Positions 18,809-26,873 of a stretch of 64,000 nucleotides of DNA are shown here, in pieces (within the stretch, counting starts at the first letter, position 1; every line of letters begins with the position of its first letter). The stretch lies in assembly GCA_965200895.1 (NCBI GenBank), contig CBDAVM010000002.1:124001-188000 (forward strand), read 5' to 3'. The notes below the pieces were generated by a model. It was not told where the DNA came from and did not search any database. It saw nothing but the letters and a program-made list of their open reading frames with translations. The position numbers and the translations under genes were made by a program. Source of the stretch: WTFV01 sp965200895 (GTDB lineage Bacteria; Acidobacteriota; Vicinamibacteria; Vicinamibacterales; UBA8438).

Positions 18809-20058
18809 GGGTTTTCGAACCAGCGGCTCGCAGGCGCGGCCAGGAACTTGGCGAGGGGAACGCCCCCGTCTCCTACCAGCAGCGAGCGGCGCGGGTGGAA
18901 CCGCGCGTCGAATTCGCCGAGACCGCGCGGTTTCCCGCGCGGTGGCCCGCTCTTCACCTCGATGGCGACCAGATTCGGACCCCGCTGCAGTACGAAGTCG
19001 ACTTCGTGCGACCCTTCGCGCCAGTAGTGCACCCGGGTGTCCGACGCTGCGGTGTTGTATAGGTGCGCGCCGACCGCGCTCTCGACGATGCGCCCCCAGA
19101 ACGTCCGGTCGGCCCGCGCCTCTTCGAACGTATAACCGGAGCCGGCCGTCATCAGCGCGGTGTTCAGCACGTTGAGCTTCGGGCTCGACCGGCGGATGCG
19201 CGGCGCCCTGCCGGCGTACTTCTGCAACCCCGCGAGCAGACCGGCGGTCGTGAGCAGGTCGAGGTAGCGCGCCAGCGTCGTCGTGTTGCCGGCGTCCTGG
19301 AGCTGGCCCACCATCTTGTCGTACGAAAGGATCTCTCCCGAGCAGGCGGCGCCGAGCTCGAACAACCGTTTCAGCAGCGCCGGCTTGTTGACCGGGGTCA
19401 TCGCCAGCAGATCCCGCTCGATATGGGGTTCGACGAGCGCCTGCAGGATGTAGTCGCGCCACTCCAGTGGGTCTCCGACGAGGGCGGCGGCACCGGGATA
19501 GCCGCCGAAGAACACGTAGGCTGGCAGGTCGAAGTTGAAGGCCTCGGCCATCTCCGGGAACGACCAGTGCGTCACGCGGAGCGGCTGGAAGCGTCCTACG
19601 AGGCTCTCGCTCAGCCCGGCTTGCATGCGCAGGGGGGCCGAGCCCAGGACGACCACGTGCAGTGGAAGGTCCGCCGCGCGGTCGGCGTCCCACAGCCCCT
19701 TGACGGTCTCGGACCACCGGGGAATCTTCTGGATCTCGTCGAACACCAGCACGGCGCCGGATGGGGACTGCTCGGCTTCCCGGCGCGCCGCCTCCCAGCG
19801 CCGTACCAGCCAGTCGGCGTCGCGTGCGCCGGAGACATCCAGGGCATCCACGAACGGTGCGTCCGACAGCGTGTCCAGCGTCCGGTGGTCGCGTGCGTCC
19901 GTCGCGTGGTAGCGCCCCGGCAGACGGATCCGCTGCAGCGCCTGTCGGACGATCGTCGTCTTGCCGGTTTGCCGCGGCCCGAAGATGGCCTGGATCAGCC
20001 CCGGCCCGGCCTCCAGACGCTGGCGGAGGATTTCGACCTGGGAGCGGTCGAAGTGCAT
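18805..20058 (-). CDS. AAA_14 ATPase with DUF4143 domain
   Basis: 417 residues from ATG 20058. The Walker A loop is FGPRQTGKTTI near residue 30 and the Walker B LVFDEIQKIPRW near 110, the standard AAA_14 pattern. The C-terminal DUF4143 region includes VHYWREGSHEVDFVLQR and VAIEVKSG, a restriction-endonuclease-like D...ExK set. The family is widespread, often in defence or toxin-related neighbourhoods, and its role is poorly defined. It overlaps the NACHT gene by 4 bases. An inverted repeat sits 17 bases upstream of the start. Confidence 0.85.
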   Translation of the reverse strand: MHFDRSQVEILRQRLEAGPGLIQAIFGPRQTGKTTIVRQALQRIRLPGRYHATDARDHRTLDTLSDAPFVDALDVSGARDADWLVRRWEAARREAEQSPSGAVLVFDEIQKIPRWSETVKGLWDADRAADLPLHVVVLGSAPLRMQAGLSESLVGRFQPLRVTHWSFPEMAEAFNFDLPAYVFFGGYPGAAALVGDPLEWRDYILQALVEPHIERDLLAMTPVNKPALLKRLFELGAACSGEILSYDKMVGQLQDAGNTTTLARYLDLLTTAGLLAGLQKYAGRAPRIRRSSPKLNVLNTALMTAGSGYTFEEARADRTFWGRIVESAVGAHLYNTAASDTRVHYWREGSHEVDFVLQRGPNLVAIEVKSGPPRGKPRGLGEFDARFHPRRSLLVGDGGVPLAKFLAAPASRWFENP

Positions 20059-20074
20059 ACACAATGATACTGTA

Positions 20075-20092
20075 TTGAGTAGTCTTACTCAA
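20075..20092. promoter_or_regulatory. inverted repeat upstream of the ATPase pair
   Basis: TTGAGTA-GTCT-TACTCAA is a perfect 7-base inverted repeat with a 4-base spacer, in a locally AT-rich stretch just upstream of the AAA_14/NACHT pair. It is the right size for a dimeric repressor operator. The regulator is not identified. Confidence 0.5.
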
Positions 20093-20228
20093 CACATGTA
20101 TCTGGCTGGCGTGGGTTGTGGCCTCAGTGGTTCGCCGGGCTGAGGAAGGACCGGTTCGCCACCTGTCCCCACCACGCAGGGCACCCTGCTGCGCGTGCAC
20201 ATGCGCCTTGCCGTCGAGGGCAGTGCGG

Positions 20229-20461
20229 CTGCGGCCTGGGGAGGCACTGCGTGCCGTGTGCGCGCATCCGGGCCACGAATGGTGGGATGATCCAGTCGAC
20301 TATCTGGATGTGCCGCATCGGAACCTGCAGGGTCACAAAAGGTGACGGACGCTTGGCTCGCCGAACTGGCTCGCCGGCGCGGGGGTTGCGTTGCGACGCT
20401 TGATTCCGGCTTCGCCACCCTGCACGCCGACGTGGCGGTGCTGCTTCCCCGACTCCTGTAG
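20229..20461 (+). pseudogene. VapC-like PIN toxin, 3' fragment, frameshifted
   Basis: Two frames joined near 20342 read like the C-terminal half of a VapC PIN-domain toxin. The first gives LRAVCAHPGHEWWDDPVDYL and ends at a stop; the second gives VTDAWLAELARRRGGCVATL, then DSGFATLHADV and a stop at 20461. The block T-D-A-x-L-A plus C-V-A-T-L-D is typical of PIN domains, carrying two of the acidic active-site residues. The N-terminal half with the first catalytic Asp is absent. The rest of 20093-20702 holds nothing else recognisable. Confidence 0.6.
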
Positions 20462-20702
20462 CCGGGGTGTCGCCCTGTGCACAGGAGCTGGCGAATCGCG
20501 ATCCGGCAGCCGTGAGGACATGCGTCGGCTGCGACGTCAAATCGGCTGGTCAGGAACCGTCGGCGAAATTCTGGCGCTTCGTGATGCGGGTCGCCGATGA
20601 ACGCGGACGCCCCGTTCTGGGCTGCTCGATCGTCTGTGCGCTCACGGGGGATGCCGCCACGGACGGCTAAACGGCCGCTCTCGACCCGGCGTCTACCGAT
20701 GC

Positions 20703-23700
20703 ATGTTGCATGCAGCGCCAGCCCGGATCGCATCGTGCATCGTGATCGGGTGGCTCGCTTCCGCTGCAGTGCGGGCGCAGGTGGAGGCGCCGGTCGCGGT
20801 GGCCGTGCTTCCCTTCGTCAACATCAGCGGCGTCCCGGATGACGACTGGATCGGCGCCGGCCTGGCCGAAACCGTGACGGTGGCGCTGCACGGGCGCCCG
20901 CCGTTGACCCCGGTCGGGCGTGGACCGCTCCTGGAGGCGCTGCGGGCCCAGGCTTCCGCGGGTCGATCCGTGGATTCCGATACGCACCTGGTCACGCTCG
21001 GCCGGGCCGTCGGGGCGCGGTGGGTGGCGGGCGGCGGCTACCAGCGCGTCGGCGACCGGATGCGCATAACGGCGAGGCTGATCGACGCGCCGGGCGGGGT
21101 CGCCGTCGGCGCGACGGTGGTCGACGGCGGCGTCGACGAGCTGTTCGCGCTTCAGGATCGTGTGGCGGCCGAGCTCCTGGCCCTTGCGGACGCGCACGGC
21201 GGTCCGGGTTCCGTACTCGTTGCGCAGGAGCCGGGCCGTCCGATGGGGGCGACGGCATTCGGGGAAGGATCGTTCGGCACGGGGACCCGGCCCGGACGCG
21301 GATCCGCCGCACCGTCTCGCGCGCCGCGCGCGGGCGGAGTCGTTGCCCCGCCGGTGCGGGAACGACCCGGGCGCGCGGCGGGCGGGCCGGGCGGAACGGT
21401 TGCGGCGCGGCCCGCGGAGACGGCGGCCGCACCACCGGCCGGCGCGGCTGCGTTTCCGTCCGCCGGCGTGGCCGGCTTCGAGGCCATGCGCGGCGCCCCC
21501 GGGTTCATCGACGGACCGCCGCCGCCGCTTCCGCCGGACGTCATCCGCCGCGACGCGCAGCGGCGCGCCACCATCCGTGCGGTCGAGGTGGACGCCCCGA
21601 TCCGTCTCGACGGACAGCTCGACGAGCGCGTCTACCACACCGTGCCGGCCATCACCGGCTTCATCCAGCAGGCGCCCGACGAGGGGGCGCCCGCCACCGA
21701 GAGGACCGAGGCGTGGATTCTGTTCGACGCCGATAACATCTATGTCGCGGGTCGGATCTGGGACTCGGCGCCGCCGAGCCAGTGGGTGGCCAACGAGATG
21801 CGCCGCGACACCCGCCAGCTCCGCCAGAACGACACCTTCGCCGTCATTCTCGACACCTTCTACGACCGCCGCAACGCGGTCGCGTTCTACACCAATCCCC
21901 TCGGCGCGATCGCCGACTTCCAGATCACCAACGAGGGCAATCCGAACAGCGACTGGAACCCGGTCTGGGACGTCCGCAGCGGGCGGTTCGAGGGCGGCTG
22001 GACCGTGGAGATGGAGATCCCGTTCAAGTCGCTGCGCTACCGCCCGGGACCGTCCCAGATCTGGGGCGTGCAGCTCCGGCGCAACGTGCGGCGCAAGAAC
22101 GAGTGGAACTACATCACCCCGCTGCCCATCTCGGCCGGGTCGGGACCGGGCGGCATCTTCCGCGTCTCCGATGCGGCGACGCTGGTCGGACTCGACGCCC
22201 CGAGCGGCAGCCGGAACCTGGAGGTCAAGCCGTACGGCATCGGCGGCGTCAGCACCAACCTCGCCGCCGACCCGCCGACCCGCAATGTCGGAGACGGAAC
22301 CGGCGGCCTCGACGTCAAGTACGGGGTCACGCAGAACCTGACCGCCGACTTCACCCTGAACACCGACTTCGCGCAGGTCGAGGTGGACGAGCAGCAGGTC
22401 AACCTGACCCGCTTCAACCTCTTCTTTCCCGAGAAGCGCGAGTTCTTCCTCGAAGGCCGCGGCATCTTCGGTTTCGCGCGCGGCGGCTTCTCGGGCGGCT
22501 TCGGGGGCGCGTTGCGCAGCAGCGGGGGCGGCTTCTTCGGCGGCGGCAACGCCCCCACCATCTTCTACAGCCGCCGGATCGGCCTGCAGAACCGGTCCGT
22601 CGTTCCGATTGTCGGCGGCGGTCGCGTGACCGGCAAGATCGGGGCCTTCGATGTCGGCGCGCTCAACATCCAGACCGACGAGGACGCGCTGGCGCGGGCG
22701 GAGATGACGAACTTCACCGTCGTGCGCGTGAAGCGCGATATCCTGCGCCGCAGTGCGATAGGGGGGATCTTCACGAACCGTTCGGTCGCGATCGCCGGCG
22801 ACGGCTCCAGTCAGGCGTACGGCGCCGACGCGACGTTCTCGTTCTACGAGAACGTCAACCTGCTGGGGTATGTGGCGCGGACCCAGGTTCCCGATCCCGG
22901 TCGGCGGGGACAGGACCTGAGCTACCAGGGGCGCTTCGACTACGGAGGTGACCGCTACGGCTTGCAGGCCGAGCACCTCCTGGTCGAGAAGAACTTCATC
23001 CCCGAGGTCGGTTTCCTCCGGCGCGACAACTTCCGCCGCAGCTACGCGCGGGCGCGGTTCAGCCCGCGGCCGCAGTCGCTGGCCGGCATCCGCCAGTTCC
23101 GGCTCGAAGGGAGTTACGACTACATCGAGACCGCCGATCTGGGAATCGTGGAGACCCGCCAGTCGCAACTGGGGTTCTCGACCGAGCTCGAGAACAGCGA
23201 CCGGTTCGGCGTGTCCGTGGCCGACAACTACGAATTCCTCCACGGCGCGTTCACCCCGGGGCCGGACGACGTGGTCTTTCCGGTCGGCGGCTACCGCTTC
23301 TTCGACGTCGAGGCCACCTATTCGCCCGGCGCCCAGCGGCGTCTCAATGGGACCTTCTCGGTGCTGGCCGGCGACTACTTCGACGGCCGCATCCGTTCGG
23401 TCGGATTCAGCCGCGGGCGCATGGAGGTGACGCAGAGGCTCTCGGTGGAGCCGAGCGCCTCGGTCAACTGGATCGATTCCCCGTACGGATCGTTCCGCAC
23501 GGACCTCGTCGTGTCGCGCGTGAACTGGACCTTCACGCCGCGCATGTTCTTCAGCGGCCTGATCCAGTACAACTCGAGCACGAACACGGTCAGCAACAAC
23601 CTGCGGCTGCGCTGGGAGTACTCGCCCGGCAGCGAGCTGTTCGTGGTCTACACCGAGGATCGGGAGACCGATCCCCTGCGGCCGAACCGGTTCTCGGACC

Positions 23701-23750
23701 TGCGCAACCGCGGGTTCGTGGTCAAGATGAACCGGTTGTTCCGCTTCTGA
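20703..23750 (+). CDS. TolB-like domain + DUF5916 outer-membrane protein
   Basis: 1015 residues. A signal sequence is followed by a TolB/FlgO-like region (VAVLPFVNISGVPDDDWIGA, residues about 30-150). An Ala/Gly/Pro-rich linker leads to a CBM9-like domain (IRLDGQLDERVY, about 300-420) and then DUF5916, predicted to be an outer-membrane beta barrel ending in an aromatic residue (LFRF). Family hallmarks are RRNAVAFYTNPLGA and FFPEKREFFLEG. The function is unknown; CBM9-like parts suggest glycan contact. A C-terminal fragment of another DUF5916 protein is at 35383-35560. The added TolB-like front is unusual. Confidence 0.82.
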   Translation: MLHAAPARIASCIVIGWLASAAVRAQVEAPVAVAVLPFVNISGVPDDDWIGAGLAETVTVALHGRPPLTPVGRGPLLEALRAQASAGRSVDSDTHLVTLGRAVGARWVAGGGYQRVGDRMRITARLIDAPGGVAVGATVVDGGVDELFALQDRVAAELLALADAHGGPGSVLVAQEPGRPMGATAFGEGSFGTGTRPGRGSAAPSRAPRAGGVVAPPVRERPGRAAGGPGGTVAARPAETAAAPPAGAAAFPSAGVAGFEAMRGAPGFIDGPPPPLPPDVIRRDAQRRATIRAVEVDAPIRLDGQLDERVYHTVPAITGFIQQAPDEGAPATERTEAWILFDADNIYVAGRIWDSAPPSQWVANEMRRDTRQLRQNDTFAVILDTFYDRRNAVAFYTNPLGAIADFQITNEGNPNSDWNPVWDVRSGRFEGGWTVEMEIPFKSLRYRPGPSQIWGVQLRRNVRRKNEWNYITPLPISAGSGPGGIFRVSDAATLVGLDAPSGSRNLEVKPYGIGGVSTNLAADPPTRNVGDGTGGLDVKYGVTQNLTADFTLNTDFAQVEVDEQQVNLTRFNLFFPEKREFFLEGRGIFGFARGGFSGGFGGALRSSGGGFFGGGNAPTIFYSRRIGLQNRSVVPIVGGGRVTGKIGAFDVGALNIQTDEDALARAEMTNFTVVRVKRDILRRSAIGGIFTNRSVAIAGDGSSQAYGADATFSFYENVNLLGYVARTQVPDPGRRGQDLSYQGRFDYGGDRYGLQAEHLLVEKNFIPEVGFLRRDNFRRSYARARFSPRPQSLAGIRQFRLEGSYDYIETADLGIVETRQSQLGFSTELENSDRFGVSVADNYEFLHGAFTPGPDDVVFPVGGYRFFDVEATYSPGAQRRLNGTFSVLAGDYFDGRIRSVGFSRGRMEVTQRLSVEPSASVNWIDSPYGSFRTDLVVSRVNWTFTPRMFFSGLIQYNSSTNTVSNNLRLRWEYSPGSELFVVYTEDRETDPLRPNRFSDLRNRGFVVKMNRLFRF

Positions 23751-23822
23751 CGCCCCGCGCGGGAATACGGCGCGGCCTTGCGCGGTCTGTTGATCCACGG
23801 ACCGCACGAGTGGAGCAGCGCC

Positions 23823-24005
23823 ATGACCCTGGAAGCGTTCACGTCCCTGACCGCGAGGATCCCGGATAACATCTTTCGGCGCGCCATCGCCGCGGCGCTG
23901 GCCAACGGGACCCCGCGGACGCCGGCGGAGTTCTCCCGCTTCCATGACGATGTCGTGGACGAGCTCCGGCTCGCGGTCGACCGCCCGGGCGAGCGGGCCG
24001 CGTGA
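23823..24005 (+). CDS. small hypothetical protein
   Basis: A 60-residue frame from ATG 23823 (MTLEAFTSLTARIPDNIFRR), soluble and charged, between the DUF5916 gene and the Gly-rich protein gene. There is no recognised domain. Codon use is like its neighbours, but the short length makes a chance frame possible. Confidence 0.3.
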   Translation: MTLEAFTSLTARIPDNIFRRAIAAALANGTPRTPAEFSRFHDDVVDELRLAVDRPGERAA

Positions 24006-24084
24006 GCGGAATCGGCGCATCGAGCGTCCGCGCGATCATGGGGCGGGTGCGGTCATGGAGTGAGCAGAGCCAAGGAGCCTTTGG

Positions 24085-24810
24085 ATGTCCAGGAGAATGA
24101 AGCGCATCTCGGCCGGATTGACCGGAGCGGTCACGCTTGCCGTCCTCTCGGCGGGGGCCACGGGCGCGGCGGTTGCGGCGCGCGCGGGCCAGGGCCACGA
24201 GCAGGCGCTCGCCGGGTCGTGGACGATCAACGAGGATCTGAGCGACGAACTCCGGCCGCAGCCGGGCGGGCGCGACCGGGACGGCGGGCGGCCGGGCACC
24301 GGCGGTTTCGGCGGTCCCGGCTGGGGTCCCGGCGGCGGTTTCGGCGGGCGCGGCGGCTTCGGTGGCCGGGGCGGTTTCGGCGGGCGCGGCGGTGGTGTCG
24401 GCGGATTCGACGGCGACCCGCAGCAGATGGCGCGCATGCGGGCGGACATGCAGGAGGCGATGCGGGACCTGATGACCGCGCCGCGTCGCATGACGATCGT
24501 CGCGAACGCGGACGAGATCGTGCTCACCTACGGCGACCGCCGCGTCGTCAGGCTGATTCCGGACGGCCGGGAGCACTCGGGGCTTGCCGGCCGGAGTGCG
24601 CGCGTCACCCGCCGGACGCGCTGGCGCGGCGCGACCCTGGAGGCGGAAATCGAGCTGCAGTCGCGGATGGAGCTTCGCGTGCGCCAGCGCTACGAGGTGC
24701 GGAACACGGATTTCGGCCAGCGCCGGTTGACGGTGACCACGCGCATCGACGGCGGCCGGCGTGGTCGTGATCGCGAGCTCCGGCGGGTCTATGACCTCGA
24801 GATCCGGTAG
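24085..24810 (+). CDS. secreted Gly/Arg-rich protein, unknown function
   Basis: 241 residues. A signal peptide ends near AARAG. A mature N-terminal region begins LAGSWTINEDLSD, followed by a low-complexity block of GGFGGRG repeats (residues about 65-110) and a beta-rich C-terminal domain (IVANADEIVLTYGDRR onward). Similar exported proteins are common in Acidobacteriota, with no known activity. It lies 190 bases upstream of the RND efflux adaptor. Confidence 0.65.
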   Translation: MSRRMKRISAGLTGAVTLAVLSAGATGAAVAARAGQGHEQALAGSWTINEDLSDELRPQPGGRDRDGGRPGTGGFGGPGWGPGGGFGGRGGFGGRGGFGGRGGGVGGFDGDPQQMARMRADMQEAMRDLMTAPRRMTIVANADEIVLTYGDRRVVRLIPDGREHSGLAGRSARVTRRTRWRGATLEAEIELQSRMELRVRQRYEVRNTDFGQRRLTVTTRIDGGRRGRDRELRRVYDLEIR

Positions 24811-24997
24811 CGGCTCCGGCGCGGCGGACAGGACCCGGGAGGGGTGCTGCGTAAACGAATCCGCACGGTCCCGGCGTCTTCGACGCCAGGCAGAGTCGGC
24901 GCCGTAGCGCGCAGTGCTGCCAGGCAGATGCGCTTGGGCGGCATTCGCAGGATCTGCAGACGACGTTTGTGGTGTTTCGGGACGCTAGGATCCGACG

Positions 24998-26746
24998 ATG
25001 GTATCCAGGTATATCGGTGCTTTCCTTCTCGTCGCCGTGGGCGCGGCCAGCGTTCTCGTCTATCAGCGCGTCACCCCCGCCGGCGAGTCGGGGCCGGGGC
25101 GCCCGGGCGGCGGGCCTCCCGGCGGGTTCCGACCGGGGGGCGGCCGCGGCGCCTTCGGCGCGATGGCGATGCGCGTCAATTCCGCGGATGTCGCGCGCGC
25201 GGACATCGCCGAGCAGCTCCGGATCGTCGGCAACCTGACGGGGGCGGCCAGCGTGGAGGTCGCCCCGAAGATCAACGGCCGCCTGCGGCAGCTCGACCTG
25301 CGCCTCGGTGATCCGGTGACGCAGGGGCAGGAGGTGGCGCGGGTGGAGGACGACGAGCTCCGCCAGCAGGTGAGCCAGGCGGAGGCGTCGTTCGAGGTGG
25401 GGCGGGCGACGGTCCGTCAGCGCGAGGCCGATCTGGTGCTGGCCCGGACCACCCGGGACCGGTCCCAGAGCCTGTTCTCCCGCGCGCTGGTGTCGCGGCA
25501 GGAGCTCGATGACGCCGAGGCGCGCTACCAGGCGGCCAACGCACAGCTCGATCTGGCCCGGGCGCAGTTCGACGAGGCCGGCGCGCGGCTCGAGGAGCTG
25601 CGCATCAACCTGGAGAACACCGTCATGGTCTCGCCGGTCGACGGGTTCATCGGCCGGCGCTACCTCGATCCGGGCGCCTACGTGACGTCGAATACCGCGG
25701 TGGTGTCCGTGGTCGACATCCGTCTCGTCCGCCTGGTGGCCAACCTCGTCGAGCGCGACCTGCGGCTGGTCGAGGAGGGCGTTCGGGCGCGGATCGAGGT
25801 CGATGCGTTTCCCGGGGAGTCCTTCGAGGGTCGCGTGACCCGGATCGCCCCGGTCCTGGATCCGGCGACGCGTACCGCGGAGATCGAGATCGAGGTTCCG
25901 AATCGGGACTTCCGGTTGAAGCCGGGCATGTACGCCCGCGTGAGCCTCGTGGTCGGCAACAAGAGCCAGGCCCTGGTCGTGCCGCGCGAAGCGGTGGTGG
26001 TCCGCACCTCCGCGCGCGGCGTGTTCCGGGTGGATTCCAGCGGTGGCGGGCCTACGGCGCAGTTCGTCTCCCTCGTCACCGGGCTGGAGGACGAGCTGCA
26101 CGTGGAGGTGGTCGAGGGGCTGTCGGAGGGCGACCGGGTCGTGACCACGGGCGCTGCGGGTCTGCAGCACGGCGATCCGATTCTGCTCGCTGACGCCGGC
26201 GGCCCGCGCGGCGGGCGCCCCGGACGGGGCGGACCTCCCGGCGCGGGCCCGGCGACCGGTGCGCGATCGGGGGGTGCGGCGCCAGGCGCCACGCCGCCCG
26301 GCGCGGCGCGGGCCGGATCCGTGTCGGCGGGCCGCGGTGCCATGCCCGGCGGCCCGGCGGGCGGCCCTCCCGTCGCTGCCGCCGACCCGGCCGGTCGCGG
26401 TTCTGCGGGTGGCCCTCCCGGCACTGTCGTCGGCCGCGCCGGTCGCGGTTCTGCGGGTGGAGCGCCGGTGGTCGGCGCGGGCTCGCGGACAAACGCCGCG
26501 GCGGCGACGCCGGCCGGCGACGACATCGCCGCGCCGGGCCGTCCGGGGCGCACCGCGCCGGGCGTCGCGGCGACGCCGCCGTCCGGGGATGCTGCCGCGG
26601 CCCGCGGCCCGGCGCCCCGCAACACCGTGCTCGAAGCGCTCGGCATCACGCCGCCGCCGCCCGGCGCCGCGGGAGAGCCGGCGTCGCGTGACGGCGTAGC
26701 GGAACGCGCTCTCGCGCGGAGCGCCGCAGCGCCGCCGGCGCGTTGA
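24998..26746 (+). CDS. RND efflux periplasmic adaptor (HlyD/AcrA family)
   Basis: 582 residues. An N-terminal membrane anchor is followed by a biotinyl-lipoyl half (VEVAPKINGRLRQLDLRLGD, then PVTQGQ), an alpha-helical hairpin, a second lipoyl half (VSPVDGFIGRRYLDPGAYVT) and a beta-barrel domain. This is the membrane-fusion protein that links the inner-membrane pump to an outer-membrane channel. The last about 165 residues are an Ala/Gly/Pro/Arg-rich low-complexity tail with imperfect repeats (GRGSAGG), not found in standard adaptors. The permease gene starts 128 bases downstream. Confidence 0.88.
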   Translation: MVSRYIGAFLLVAVGAASVLVYQRVTPAGESGPGRPGGGPPGGFRPGGGRGAFGAMAMRVNSADVARADIAEQLRIVGNLTGAASVEVAPKINGRLRQLDLRLGDPVTQGQEVARVEDDELRQQVSQAEASFEVGRATVRQREADLVLARTTRDRSQSLFSRALVSRQELDDAEARYQAANAQLDLARAQFDEAGARLEELRINLENTVMVSPVDGFIGRRYLDPGAYVTSNTAVVSVVDIRLVRLVANLVERDLRLVEEGVRARIEVDAFPGESFEGRVTRIAPVLDPATRTAEIEIEVPNRDFRLKPGMYARVSLVVGNKSQALVVPREAVVVRTSARGVFRVDSSGGGPTAQFVSLVTGLEDELHVEVVEGLSEGDRVVTTGAAGLQHGDPILLADAGGPRGGRPGRGGPPGAGPATGARSGGAAPGATPPGAARAGSVSAGRGAMPGGPAGGPPVAAADPAGRGSAGGPPGTVVGRAGRGSAGGAPVVGAGSRTNAAAATPAGDDIAAPGRPGRTAPGVAATPPSGDAAAARGPAPRNTVLEALGITPPPPGAAGEPASRDGVAERALARSAAAPPAR

Positions 26747-26873
26747 TCGATCCACCGGCCGGGAGCCTGCGCTGCAGACCGGTGCAGGCCCCGGCGCGGC
26801 CCGGCCGGCCGGCATCGGCGCCGCGGGCGCACGACCGCCGGCCGCCATCCGTGTCGTCGAGACTGGAGCCGTC

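Noticed and set aside
14456..20200. A 1914-residue version of the NACHT protein
   Set aside because: The extra 464 residues are an out-of-frame reading of the AAA_14 gene; the ATGA overlap at 18808 marks the true start.
23778..24005. A longer start for the small protein after the DUF5916 gene
   Set aside because: The upstream start is a TTG without a ribosome site; the ATG at 23823 is more plausible, and the gene itself is uncertain.
20667..24020. An 1117-codon open frame antisense to the DUF5916 gene
   Set aside because: Antisense shadow with no recognisable domain.
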